NCBI GenBank assembly: GCA_910575775.1
Contig: CAJTEY010000014.1
Location: forward strand, 28,327 to 92,326
Direction of reading: 5' to 3'
DNA: 64,000 nt
Source of the DNA: Lachnospiraceae bacterium
GTDB taxonomy: Bacteria; Bacillota; Clostridia; Lachnospirales; Lachnospiraceae
In this document: positions 55,851-64,000 of the stretch, piece by piece
Numbering within the stretch: position 1 is the stretch's first letter
Layout: each line of letters opens with the position of its first letter
The notes under the pieces: generated by a model
What the model was told of the DNA's origin: nothing
What the model saw: the letters and a program-made list of their open reading frames with translations, nothing else
Databases searched by the model: none
Position numbers and translations under genes: made by a program

Positions 55851-56924
55851 ATGAAGAGAATCGGAATGTTGACCAGCGGTGGAGATTGTCAGGCGTTAAA
55901 TGCTGCGATGAGAGGCGTGGTGAAGTGTCTTTCCTGCAGCAGCGAGGACGTAGAGATTTATGGTTTTCTGGATGGCTATAAGGGATTGATTTACGGGGAT
56001 TTCCGTATTTTGACAGGGCATGATTTTGCGGGCATTCTGACGAAGGGCGGCACCATTCTCGGCAGTTCCAGAACTCCTTTCAAACTGATGCGGGAGCCTG
56101 ATGAGAACGGGCTGGATAAAGTGGAGGCGATGAAACAGAATTATTATAAGCTGAAGCTGGACTGCATGGTAATTCTCGGCGGCAACGGTACCCATAAGAC
56201 TGCGAACATGCTCCGTGAGGAGGGACTCAATGTCATTACACTGCCCAAGACGATAGACAATGACTTGTGGGGAACAGATATGACTTTCGGATTCCAGAGT
56301 GCGGTGAATATTGCCACGGACTGCATTGACTGCATTCATACCACGGCGTCATCCCACGGGCGGATCTTTATCGTGGAGGTTATGGGACATAAGGTTGGCT
56401 GGCTCACCCTGAATGCCGGGATCGCGGGCGGCGCAGATATCATTCTGATTCCTGAGATACCTTACGACATTAACAGCGTGATTAAGGCGATCAAGGCGCG
56501 GGCGGCGAGAGGTTCCCGCTTTACCATTATGGCTGTGGCGGAGGGTGCGATCTCCAAGGAAGACGCGAAACTGTCCAAGAAGGAACTGAAAGAGAAGATG
56601 AAGAATAATCCTTATCCTTCTGTTTCCTATGAGATAGCAGACAAAATTATGAAAAAGACAGACATGGATGTGCGGGTCACGGTTCCCGGGCACACGCAGC
56701 GCGGCGGAAGTCCCTGCCCTTACGACAGAGTGTTTGCCACCAGACTGGGTGCGGAAGCGGGCCGTCTGATTTTACAGGGCGAGTACGGTTTCATGGTTGG
56801 ATATAAAAACAGAGAGATCGTGAAAGTGCCGTTAGAGGAAGTGGCCGGTAAACTGAAAATGGTATCACCTGATGCCACCATTGTCCAGGAGGCAAAGATG
56901 GTGGGTATCAGTTTCGGAGATTAA
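55851..56924 (+). CDS. pfkA: 6-phosphofructokinase
   Basis: A 357-aa phosphofructokinase, phosphorylating fructose 6-phosphate in glycolysis. GMLTSGGDCQALNAAMRG opens the fold, GGNGTHKTA near residue 106 is the phosphoryl-donor loop, PKTIDND near 128 holds the catalytic Asp pair, and RGGSPCPYDR near 283 is the substrate loop. The donor loop Gly at the position of E. coli Gly104 favours ATP, while Lys in PKTIDND is found in the mixed-substrate group that includes pyrophosphate users, so the donor is uncertain. ATG 55851 lies after AAGGAGG; the GTG at 55848 is less likely. Confidence 0.93.
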   Translation: MKRIGMLTSGGDCQALNAAMRGVVKCLSCSSEDVEIYGFLDGYKGLIYGDFRILTGHDFAGILTKGGTILGSSRTPFKLMREPDENGLDKVEAMKQNYYKLKLDCMVILGGNGTHKTANMLREEGLNVITLPKTIDNDLWGTDMTFGFQSAVNIATDCIDCIHTTASSHGRIFIVEVMGHKVGWLTLNAGIAGGADIILIPEIPYDINSVIKAIKARAARGSRFTIMAVAEGAISKEDAKLSKKELKEKMKNNPYPSVSYEIADKIMKKTDMDVRVTVPGHTQRGGSPCPYDRVFATRLGAEAGRLILQGEYGFMVGYKNREIVKVPLEEVAGKLKMVSPDATIVQEAKMVGISFGD

Positions 56925-56927
56925 TTT

Positions 56928-58493
56928 ATGTCATATACAGCGCTGTATCGTAAGTTCCGCCCGGGCCGTTTTGAGGATGTCAAAGGGCAGGGGCATATAG
57001 TTACCACTCTGCAGAACCAGATTAAGGCAGACCGTATCGGCCACGCGTATCTGTTCTGTGGAACGAGAGGTACGGGTAAAACTTCCATAGCGAAAATATT
57101 TGCGCGGGCGGTGAACTGCGAGAGCCCCGTAGAGGGAAGCCCCTGTGGGGAATGCGCGAGCTGTAAGGCGATTGCGGCGGGCGTCAGTATGAATGTGATT
57201 GAGATTGATGCCGCCTCCAATAATGGTGTGGACAACATCCGTGAGATTGTGGATGAGGTGTCCTATTCCCCTGCGGAGGGCCGATTTAAGGTTTATATAA
57301 TTGATGAGGTTCATATGCTTTCTATAGGCGCATTCAATGCGCTGCTAAAGACGCTGGAAGAGCCACCGTCCTATGTGATTTTTATACTGGCGACTACCGA
57401 AGTGCATAAGATACCGATTACCATTCTTTCGCGCTGCCAGCGTTACGATTTCCGTAGGATCTCGATTGAGACGATTGCGGAGAGACTGCGGGAACTGATG
57501 GAAAAAGAACAGGTACAGGTGGAAGAGAAAGCGCTCCGCTATATTGCGAAGACTGCTGACGGATCCATGCGTGATGCGCTGAGCTTGTTGGATCAGTGCA
57601 TTGCCTTTCACTTCGGGCAGGAGCTGACATATGATAAAGCGCTGGATGTATTGGGTGCGGTGGACACGGAGGTATTCAGCAGGCTGCTGCGCCATGTGAT
57701 CGGACGGGAGGTAACAGACTGTATCGGACTTTTGGAAGAGATTGTCATGCAGGGGAGGGAGCTTTCCCAGTTTGTAACAGATTTTACATGGTATTTGAGA
57801 AATCTTCTCCTGCTGCAGTCTTCCGATGACATTGAGGATATCATAGACGTATCATCTGATAATCTGCTTCGCCTGAAGGAAGAGTCGGGTATGCTGGAGA
57901 CAGAGACACTGATGCGTTATATCCGCATTTTTTCGGAGCTTTCCGGACAGATCAAATATGCGTCGCAGAAGAGAATAGTAATTGAGATTGCGCTGATCAA
58001 ACTTTGCAGACCTGATATGGAGCGGGACATTGGTTCCGTGGCGGAACGGGTCAGAGTGATAGAGGAACAGCTGGAAAACGGTGTTGTGGCGGTGACGGCT
58101 GTGGGAGCAGGAGTGGGGAATGCTGTTTCTGCGCCCGCTCCTGGGAAGGAGCGCCTGCCTCTGCCGAAAGCAATTCCAGAGGATGTGCAGGCGGCTGTCG
58201 AGCGATGGCAGGATATTGTGGCGAATGCGGATATGCCGATGAAGCAGTATCTGAAAGAGGCGCGCTTAAGTCTGGGCGGGGACAGCCGGCTGCTTGTGGT
58301 TATGGAGGATGGCCTGGCCTCCGATTATTTTTTGCGGCAGGAGGGTCACAAAGAACTGCTGGAGCAGCTGTTGGCGGATATGACGGGCCGGGAGATTGAT
58401 GTGACAGTACAGACGGTGCCGGATCGGGAAACTTTTGAGCAGAGCTATGTGGATTTGTCCCAGTTAATCCATATGGAGATTGAGGAAGAATAA
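56928..58493 (+). CDS. dnaX: DNA polymerase III subunit gamma/tau
   Basis: The 521-aa clamp-loader ATPase of DNA polymerase III. Walker A GTRGTGKTS near residue 46, the zinc-binding Cys set in CESPVEGSPCGECASC near 64-79, Walker B YIIDEVHML near 125, and the LEEPPSYVIFILATTE segment are diagnostic. The protein is of normal gamma/tau length for Clostridia. It is followed by ybaB and recR in the order usual for Firmicutes. ATG 56928 lies three bases after the pfkA stop, so the genes are coupled. Confidence 0.97.
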   Translation: MSYTALYRKFRPGRFEDVKGQGHIVTTLQNQIKADRIGHAYLFCGTRGTGKTSIAKIFARAVNCESPVEGSPCGECASCKAIAAGVSMNVIEIDAASNNGVDNIREIVDEVSYSPAEGRFKVYIIDEVHMLSIGAFNALLKTLEEPPSYVIFILATTEVHKIPITILSRCQRYDFRRISIETIAERLRELMEKEQVQVEEKALRYIAKTADGSMRDALSLLDQCIAFHFGQELTYDKALDVLGAVDTEVFSRLLRHVIGREVTDCIGLLEEIVMQGRELSQFVTDFTWYLRNLLLLQSSDDIEDIIDVSSDNLLRLKEESGMLETETLMRYIRIFSELSGQIKYASQKRIVIEIALIKLCRPDMERDIGSVAERVRVIEEQLENGVVAVTAVGAGVGNAVSAPAPGKERLPLPKAIPEDVQAAVERWQDIVANADMPMKQYLKEARLSLGGDSRLLVVMEDGLASDYFLRQEGHKELLEQLLADMTGREIDVTVQTVPDRETFEQSYVDLSQLIHMEIEEE

Positions 58494-58525
58494 AGAGTAT
58501 ATTCAGGAAAGGAAAATGAAAAACG

Positions 58526-58879
58526 ATGGCGAAACGAGGTGGATTTCCGGGTGGTGGAATGCCCGGCAATATGAGTAATCTGATGAAGCAGGCACAGAGA
58601 ATGCAGCGTCAGATGGAGGAGAGCCAGAAGGAGCTTGAAACAAAAGAGTTCACAGCGAAGGCGGGCGGCGGTGCAGTGGAAGTGACTGTGACAGGTAAGC
58701 GGGAGGTTACGAAGGTGAAGCTTTCCGAGGAGGTAGTGGATCCGGAAGATATTGAAATGCTGGAGGATCTGGTGATGGCGGCGGCGAATGAGGCGCTGCG
58801 CATGGCGGAGGAGGCTAACTCCGAAGCTATGAATAAAATGACAGGAGGACTGGGGTTAGGCGGAGGTCTGCCGTTTTAA
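58526..58879 (+). CDS. ybaB: YbaB/EbfC-family nucleoid-associated protein
   Basis: A 117-aa DNA-binding protein. A Gly/Met-rich start is followed by MSNLMKQAQRMQRQMEESQKEL, the first helix, then EVTVTGKREVTKVKLSEEVV (beta strands) and a C-terminal helical and Gly-rich tail, the normal YbaB shape. Function is described as a nucleoid-associated dimer. It lies between dnaX and recR, as expected. Confidence 0.94.
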   Translation: MAKRGGFPGGGMPGNMSNLMKQAQRMQRQMEESQKELETKEFTAKAGGGAVEVTVTGKREVTKVKLSEEVVDPEDIEMLEDLVMAAANEALRMAEEANSEAMNKMTGGLGLGGGLPF

Positions 58880-58947
58880 AAGTCCATGGGACAATTCGGT
58901 GCTATTATAAAAAGAAATGCCTGACGAAAGGTTGAGATTTTTCAGAC

Positions 58948-59544
58948 ATGGAACTTTACAGCGGACATATCAATAAATTGATAGAGGAGCTGGCAGGACT
59001 GCCGGGGATTGGGCATAAATCAGCGCAGAGGCTTGCTTTCCACCTGATTAATATGCCGCAGTCGCGGGTGGAGCGGCTTGCGAGGACAATTGTGGAAGCA
59101 AAGGAAAACGTCCGCTACTGTCAGGAATGTTTTACTTTGACGGATAAAGAAATCTGCCCGGTTTGTGCGAATGTGAACAGGGATCACGGGGTCATTATGG
59201 TGGTGGAGAATGCGAGAGATCTGGCGGCTTACGAAAAAACGGGAAAATATACGGGTGTCTATCATGTGCTGCACGGTGCGATCTCTCCCATGCTGGGAAT
59301 CGGACCGGGAGATATCCGGCTGAAAGAATTGATGAAGCGGCTGGAAGGTGATGTCACGGAGGTAATTATTGCGACCAATTCCAGTCTGGAGGGCGAAACT
59401 ACGGCGATGTATATCAGCAAGCTGATCAAGCCCACAGGAATTAAAGTGACCAGAATAGCCAGCGGTGTGCCGGTGGGAGGCGACTTGGAATATATCGATG
59501 AGGTAACGCTTCTGCGGGCGCTGGAGGGCAGGGTGGAACTGTGA
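58948..59544 (+). CDS. recR: Recombination protein RecR
   Basis: A 198-aa DNA-repair protein acting with RecO and RecF to load RecA on gaps. The helix-hairpin-helix at the start ([20 protein letters not shown]), the four-Cys zinc finger ([16 protein letters not shown] near residue 58) and the Toprim domain ([20 protein letters not shown] region) are intact. Completes the dnaX-ybaB-recR cluster. Confidence 0.97.
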   Translation: MELYSGHINKLIEELAGLPGIGHKSAQRLAFHLINMPQSRVERLARTIVEAKENVRYCQECFTLTDKEICPVCANVNRDHGVIMVVENARDLAAYEKTGKYTGVYHVLHGAISPMLGIGPGDIRLKELMKRLEGDVTEVIIATNSSLEGETTAMYISKLIKPTGIKVTRIASGVPVGGDLEYIDEVTLLRALEGRVEL

Positions 59545-59610
59545 TAAAGTGGGAATGAAGAGATTGCAGCGTCAATTGATGGAATAAACATAGATGAAGG
59601 AGGATGGATC

Positions 59611-60651
59611 GTGGGGATTATGAAAGAAAAGTTTGGGACAATGAAGACGGGGGAAGAGATTTATCTGTATACTTTGAAGAATAAGAACGGCGTGGAAGTA
59701 AAGATTGCAAATATCGGTGCGGCGGTAGTAAGCCTTATGGTGCCAGATAAAAACGGAGAGTTTGCTGATGTGGTTCTGGGCTTTGACAAAGGGGAAGATT
59801 ATTTCTTCAATCCCAGTTTTTTTGGTGTGACCATAGGGCCGAATGCGAACCGTGTCGGTGGGGCGGCTTTTACATTGAACGGGAAAGAGTATCATCTGTC
59901 TGTGAATGACGGACCAAATAATCTGCACAGCGATCTGGACAACGGTTATCATAAAAGATTTTGGACAGCGGAGGAAGATGGGGACAGTCTGAAACTTACG
60001 ATTGAGGGTAAAGACGGAGATCTGGGTTTTCCGGGTAATAAGAAGATCACCATGACCTATACGCTTACAGACGCCAATGAATTAAAGCTTAAATATCATG
60101 CGGCTTCGGATGCGGATACACTGCTCAATCCGACAAATCATACTTATTTCAATCTGGCGGGACATGACTCCGGCAGTATAGAGGGGCAGTTTCTGCGTCT
60201 GCAGGCGGCCAATTATACGCCGGTGCTTCCAGGGGCAATTCCTACAGGGGAGGTTGCGCCGGTGGCAGGTACACCCTTAGACTTTACGGAAATGAAGCAG
60301 ATCGGCAAGGAGATTGGCGCCGATAATGAACAGCTTAAACTGGTGCTTGGCTATGACCATAACTTTGTGATCGACGAGGCTGACGGCACGATGCGGGAGG
60401 TTGCAGAGGCGGAAGATGTGAAGAGCGGACGCAGGATGAAGGTGTTTACCAATCTGCCGGGTATGCAGTTCTACGCCGGAAACTGTATTGCAGAGCAGGA
60501 GGGGAAAGGCGGTGTACATTATGCACCACGGACGGGATTCTGTCTGGAGACCCATTATTTCCCCGATAACATTCATCACCCGAACTTTCCGCAGGCTGTA
60601 TTCGGACCGGGTAAGGATTATGAGTCGGAGACGATCTATCAGTTTTTATAA
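59611..60651 (+). CDS. galM: Aldose 1-epimerase (mutarotase)
   Basis: A 346-aa enzyme that interconverts alpha and beta anomers of aldohexoses in the Leloir pathway. GVTIGPNANRVGGAAFTLNG near residue 75 and NNLHSDLDNGYHKRFW near 109 correspond to the substrate-binding region, NPTNHTYFNLAGH near 170 holds the catalytic His, and FCLETHYFPDNIHHPNFP near 313 the catalytic Glu. The start is GTG 59611, with AAGGAGG seven bases upstream; ATG 59620 is an alternative. It may act on galactose or glucose released from imported glycans. Confidence 0.95.
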   Translation: MGIMKEKFGTMKTGEEIYLYTLKNKNGVEVKIANIGAAVVSLMVPDKNGEFADVVLGFDKGEDYFFNPSFFGVTIGPNANRVGGAAFTLNGKEYHLSVNDGPNNLHSDLDNGYHKRFWTAEEDGDSLKLTIEGKDGDLGFPGNKKITMTYTLTDANELKLKYHAASDADTLLNPTNHTYFNLAGHDSGSIEGQFLRLQAANYTPVLPGAIPTGEVAPVAGTPLDFTEMKQIGKEIGADNEQLKLVLGYDHNFVIDEADGTMREVAEAEDVKSGRRMKVFTNLPGMQFYAGNCIAEQEGKGGVHYAPRTGFCLETHYFPDNIHHPNFPQAVFGPGKDYESETIYQFL

Positions 60652-60697
60652 AAGTGATTGATTCGGATTTCTGTTATTATGGTATAGCGTTTAAGTT

Positions 60698-60733
60698 AAA
60701 ATACCGTCGTGTGGGACACACGGCGGTATTTTT
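60698..60733 (+). terminator. Terminator after galM
   Basis: AAAATACCGTCGTGTG (60698-60713) pairs with CACACGGCGGTATTTTT (60717-60733), with G-U, and ends in T. Confidence 0.9.
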
Positions 60734-60893
60734 GTGCATAGGCAGAATGTAGGTCTGTATGCCGGAATGGCAGGTGCTTTCAGACGCTGTTTATGTACAT
60801 GTTGTCAGTTACCGCGTCTTATGCCATTTTTTTCACAGCAATTATGATATACTCGCCACAAAAGATAATAAATAACAGGCGCAGGGGGAAAAG

Positions 60894-62015
60894 ATGGAAT
60901 CCGGGTCGAAAGTTGTTGGGAAAGATGATAGAAAGAAAAGGTATCATGTCTATGTGGAAGAATATGTCCTGTCATACTTGAAACGTGAGTCGGATTCGCT
61001 AGAACTGTCCGAGATATATTTTTATGGGTTTCGTCAGGAGAATGGCAGGAAACTTTATGTTTATGGGGCGGGCCGTGACAAAGAAATCGCGGCATTTACA
61101 CAGCATGAGCCGCTTCCGGAGCTGGTATGTCGTCTCACGCAGGCAGGGCCGGTGTTCCTCGTGCGCGGAGCGGACGGCGAATGCAGAACAACCGGATTTC
61201 AGGTTTTTTATGATAATAATGAAGCGATGCAGAATTATCTGCTGGAATGGACAGGCAGTCCGGGCAGGAAGGGGGATGCAGAAAAGAGCGGCGTGTCAGA
61301 GATGCTGCCTGCTCCGGCAGCATTTTCGGAGGAAGGGAAGAAGCGATCGACTCACGGCGCAATGTCTGTACAACTATGTCTGATTCTGGTTATACTGGTG
61401 GCTATTGTAATCACTTCTACGGACAGCTATGACAAGATGGAGGAATTGAACCGTTCTGCCAGGGAGGTTTTCTTTGCCATCGAAAATCAGGAGGCGGAGG
61501 GAAAGACACAGGATACGGATTTCCATGGAGTACAGGACGATCCGGCACAGGATGCTGTCTCCGATAAAGAGGAAGGGGAGGGGAATATTACGGTAGAACG
61601 GAAGATAGAGGAGACCGTAGTTTCGGCACAGACTTTAGATATTGATGAACCGATGGACGACCATGCATATGATGCGCATACTGATACGGTGGATACCGAT
61701 GGTGAGACAAATGATTCCGACAATGATTCTGACACGGAAGATTTGCCAAGGGAAGAGGAGGGTATATTGAAACCGATAGAGGAATCCTCCGATCAGACGG
61801 AGGAGCAGGAACCAGTGCAGGAGAGTGAGGAGGAAAACGAGGAAGCGCTTTCCAGAAGCATAACCAGGTATTATGAGGTGGAGCAGGGGGATACGCTTTA
61901 CACAATCAGTCAGAAGATTTACGGGGATATTTCCCGTGTGGAAAAGATTTGCGAAGTAAACCAGATTTCAGATCCCGACAAAATCCACTCCGGGCAAAGA
62001 ATAATCCTGCCGTAG
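60894..62015 (+). CDS. Membrane-anchored LysM-domain protein
   Basis: A 373-aa protein with a cytoplasmic N-terminal domain of unknown family (~1-135), a single membrane helix near 159-175 (LCLILVILVAIVIT), a long acidic Asp/Glu/Thr-rich extracellular linker (~200-325), and a C-terminal LysM domain (YYEVEQGDTLYTISQKIYGD, VNQISDPDKIHSGQRIILP). LysM binds peptidoglycan glycans, so it probably links membrane and wall. AGGGGG precedes ATG 60894. The next two genes also encode membrane proteins; the gap of about 80 bases allows one transcript. Confidence 0.88.
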   Translation: MESGSKVVGKDDRKKRYHVYVEEYVLSYLKRESDSLELSEIYFYGFRQENGRKLYVYGAGRDKEIAAFTQHEPLPELVCRLTQAGPVFLVRGADGECRTTGFQVFYDNNEAMQNYLLEWTGSPGRKGDAEKSGVSEMLPAPAAFSEEGKKRSTHGAMSVQLCLILVILVAIVITSTDSYDKMEELNRSAREVFFAIENQEAEGKTQDTDFHGVQDDPAQDAVSDKEEGEGNITVERKIEETVVSAQTLDIDEPMDDHAYDAHTDTVDTDGETNDSDNDSDTEDLPREEEGILKPIEESSDQTEEQEPVQESEEENEEALSRSITRYYEVEQGDTLYTISQKIYGDISRVEKICEVNQISDPDKIHSGQRIILP

Positions 62016-62094
62016 AAAAGTAGGTAAGGCTGTGGTATAATGTACGCGTTGGCAATGAGCATTGCGGCTGCAACTCGAATTAAGGATACGACAG

Positions 62095-63303
62095 ATGGCA
62101 AATATCAGAGAATATTTCAGAAAAAAGGAAAAGCGGGAAAAGGAACAAAAGCCGCCCAGAATCAGCTATCAGGAAAAGATTAAGAGCCATAAGTTTACCG
62201 TATTTTACAGGGTGACACTTGTTCTGGTGCTTCTTGCTGCTATAGGTGCCGTGGCCTTTATACAATGGCAGAACAAGGTTTATACGGAGAGTATAGGACT
62301 ATCGAGTGTGGAAATTAAGATTCCGTCCGATGCGCAGATGATGCCCTTTGCATCGCATCTTCTCACTTATAGTAAGGATGGAATCAGCTGTATGGATACC
62401 AAAGGCAATGCGATTTGGAACCAGACTTTTGAGATGCAGAATCCGATGGTGGATATCAATCAGAATGTAGTGGCGGTCGCCGATTATAACGGAAGAGATA
62501 TTTATGTGATGAATACAGAGTCTGTGCTGGGCAATATTACGACTAACCGGCCGGTACGTGATTTTTGCGTATCTGCAGGAGGTGTAGTTGCGGCAGTACT
62601 GGATGATGTGAATGTCACCCTGATCTGTCTTTACGATGCGAAAGGGAAAGAACTGGTACGGTTTCGGACAACAATGAAAGAAAGCGGTTATCCGGCGGAG
62701 GTATCCATTTCGCCGAGCGGCGAACTTGTGTGCGTTTCTTATTTGTATGTAGACAGTGGCCATATGAAGTCCAGCGTGGCTTTCTATAATTTTGGCGCGG
62801 TGGGTCAGAACAACACGGACAATTATGTGAGCGGTTATGATTACATAGATACGGTAGTGCCATTTACGCGTTTTCTTGACAACCGTTCTCTTTTTGCGGT
62901 GTCTGATGATCGGATTATGTTTTTTGGTGGCGCGCAAAAGCCGGTCAGCATAGCGGAGAAACTGCTTGACGAAGAGGTGCGTGGCGTATATTACGGTAGT
63001 GAGTATGTGGGGCTCGTCTTTAACAGCAGGGAGAGTGGAAGCAGATACAGGCTGGACGTGTATCATAAGTCGGGTGACTTTGTCAGTTCCATTGCATATG
63101 ATATAGAATGCAGGGATGTTTTGTTTTACGAGGATCAGATCATTATTTATAATGAATCCGACTGTCGGATCTATAACAGCAGAGGTGTGGAGAAATATGC
63201 GGGAAAATTTAACAAAACAGCTTTGATGCTGATACCGCAGAAAGCGTCTTACACTTATATGGTGGTGACGCCGGAGTCCATTGATACGATAGAATTAAGA
63301 TAA
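62095..63303 (+). CDS. DUF5711-like membrane protein with beta-propeller-like repeats
   Basis: A 402-aa protein: a basic N-terminus (EYFRKKEKREKEQK), one membrane helix near residues 40-57, and an extracytoplasmic part built of repeated beta strands (GISCMDTKGNAIWNQTFEMQ, VVAVADYNGRDIYVMNTES), the look of a beta-propeller. It fits the DUF5711 family of clostridia, whose function is unknown. ATG 62095 is preferred over the frame start at 62062, which lies in the presumed leader. Confidence 0.8.
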   Translation: MANIREYFRKKEKREKEQKPPRISYQEKIKSHKFTVFYRVTLVLVLLAAIGAVAFIQWQNKVYTESIGLSSVEIKIPSDAQMMPFASHLLTYSKDGISCMDTKGNAIWNQTFEMQNPMVDINQNVVAVADYNGRDIYVMNTESVLGNITTNRPVRDFCVSAGGVVAAVLDDVNVTLICLYDAKGKELVRFRTTMKESGYPAEVSISPSGELVCVSYLYVDSGHMKSSVAFYNFGAVGQNNTDNYVSGYDYIDTVVPFTRFLDNRSLFAVSDDRIMFFGGAQKPVSIAEKLLDEEVRGVYYGSEYVGLVFNSRESGSRYRLDVYHKSGDFVSSIAYDIECRDVLFYEDQIIIYNESDCRIYNSRGVEKYAGKFNKTALMLIPQKASYTYMVVTPESIDTIELR

Positions 63304-63320
63304 ACCGGGTTGATATTGCG

Positions 63321-63722
63321 ATGAGACAGGAAATATTTACGTTTGCTTTTGCGGTGGCTGTGCTTTTACTATTTATATGGAGAATACGGGCAGGGTACGC
63401 CTGCGGTTTGATGCAGGAAGCGGTCAACCTTTTATCGGGGATAATATCTCTGGCATGTGTGGCGCTGGTTTTTCTTGCGGTTACCAGTGCAATGAATAAA
63501 TCGACACATATATTGACGGCGTGTGTAATTGCACTGATCCTGCTTGGGATTTTTTTCAAACTGTGCCGTTTGGTTTTTGCGCCGCTCCTGGCAGTCGGCA
63601 GTATTTCTATAGTGAGTGGTATTAACAAACTACTGGGCGCGGTAATGGGTGCTGCGGAGGCCTGTCTGCTGGCATTTTTTTTCTACAAAGTACTGTCTCA
63701 CTGCGGATTTTACGTGTTTTGA
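63321..63722 (+). CDS. CvpA-like small membrane protein
   Basis: A 133-aa hydrophobic protein with about four membrane helices. Its GLMQEAVNLLSGIISLACVALVFLAV pattern and the LLGAVMGAAEACLLAFF segment near residue 104 resemble the CvpA family. It starts 18 bases after the DUF5711-like gene, so they are probably co-transcribed. Confidence 0.75.
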   Translation: MRQEIFTFAFAVAVLLLFIWRIRAGYACGLMQEAVNLLSGIISLACVALVFLAVTSAMNKSTHILTACVIALILLGIFFKLCRLVFAPLLAVGSISIVSGINKLLGAVMGAAEACLLAFFFYKVLSHCGFYVF

Positions 63723-63764
63723 TTTATTCTTGAAAAAAATTTCAAAAAAATTCCTAAAAACCCG

Positions 63765-63793
63765 TTGACATCCAATTATTCATCTGCTATTAT
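63765..63793 (+). promoter_or_regulatory. Strong promoter for a transcript leaving the window
   Basis: TTGACA (63765-63770), a 17-base spacer and TATTAT (63788-63793), preceded by A/T tracts that may act as UP elements. No open reading frame follows in the remaining ~200 bases, which are structured leader-like sequence. A stable RNA operon, such as rRNA, is the best guess for what lies beyond. Confidence 0.7.
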
Positions 63794-64000
63794 ATGAAAG
63801 TCGCCTGCAGGAAATACTAAAAAGCAGGATGACACATAGGAAAAGGATGCAAAGCATTCTTTCAGAGGACGGTCGCGAAGAGATCTGCCTCACAGCACCT
63901 TGACAAATAAACAGTGATGCAACCCTGAAAAGATTCCAAGAGAAAATTTTCAGAAAAGTATCGGACGATACAAACTAACAAACAGTATTTAAGGGTACAA

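Noticed and set aside
1..64000. CRISPR arrays, insertion sequences, prophage or conjugation genes
   Set aside because: No regular repeat-spacer pattern, transposase, integrase, relaxase or phage structural gene was recognised.

Overview
The window looks like the chromosome of a Gram-positive, motile, sugar-fermenting anaerobe of the Clostridia, most likely a Lachnospiraceae gut bacterium. The basis is gene content and style: lipoprotein sugar-binding proteins, YesN- and AraR-type regulators, split transketolase, MsmK-type ATPase, a large clostridial SRP RNA, DUF5711/DUF6128-type proteins and AGGAGG ribosome sites. No genus can be named from the sequence alone. The first gene is cut by the left edge, and the right edge ends in the leader of a strongly promoted transcript.

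Layout. 1-8755: the end of a sugar-binding protein, a YesN-type response regulator, a divergent AraR-like repressor, and a complete ytfQ-ytfR-ytfT-yjfF-type furanose ABC importer. 8756-22165: a very large secreted multidomain protein (2305 aa), two chemoreceptors with a small membrane protein between them, and a 5'- and 3'-truncated paralog of the large protein. Both members of the paralog pair are preceded by a poly-G tract (13 and 10 G) lying between promoter-like -35 and -10 boxes. 22166-34611: an arabinose regulon: ChvE/GguA/GguB-type monosaccharide importer, AraR, AraA, AraB-like kinase, AraD, split transketolase and ribulose-phosphate 3-epimerase. AraR-type palindromes sit at its two main promoters. 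Together these genes import L-arabinose and related sugars, convert them to xylulose 5-phosphate and feed the pentose phosphate pathway.

34612-42676: a gene remnant, a MATE exporter, an orphan BlaI-like repressor, an acetyltransferase, then a cyclic-di-GMP group: HD-GYP-type protein, YesL-like membrane protein, GGDEF cyclase with an extracytoplasmic sensor, and a membrane sulfatase/phosphotransferase-fold enzyme. 42770-52269: a CUT1 sugar importer (binding protein and two permeases), a copper cassette (CsoR and CopA with a C-terminal CopZ-like domain), an MsmK-type ATPase and a PucR/CdaR-type regulator. 52270-63722: mostly housekeeping: a DUF6128-like protein, a radical SAM enzyme, SRP RNA, tRNA-Ser(CGA), tadA, pfkA, dnaX-ybaB-recR, aldose 1-epimerase, then LysM, DUF5711 and CvpA membrane proteins.

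The most interesting region is 8.7-22.2 kb, where the poly-G promoters suggest slipped-strand phase variation of a giant secreted protein next to chemoreceptors. No CRISPR array, transposase, integrase or phage gene was seen.
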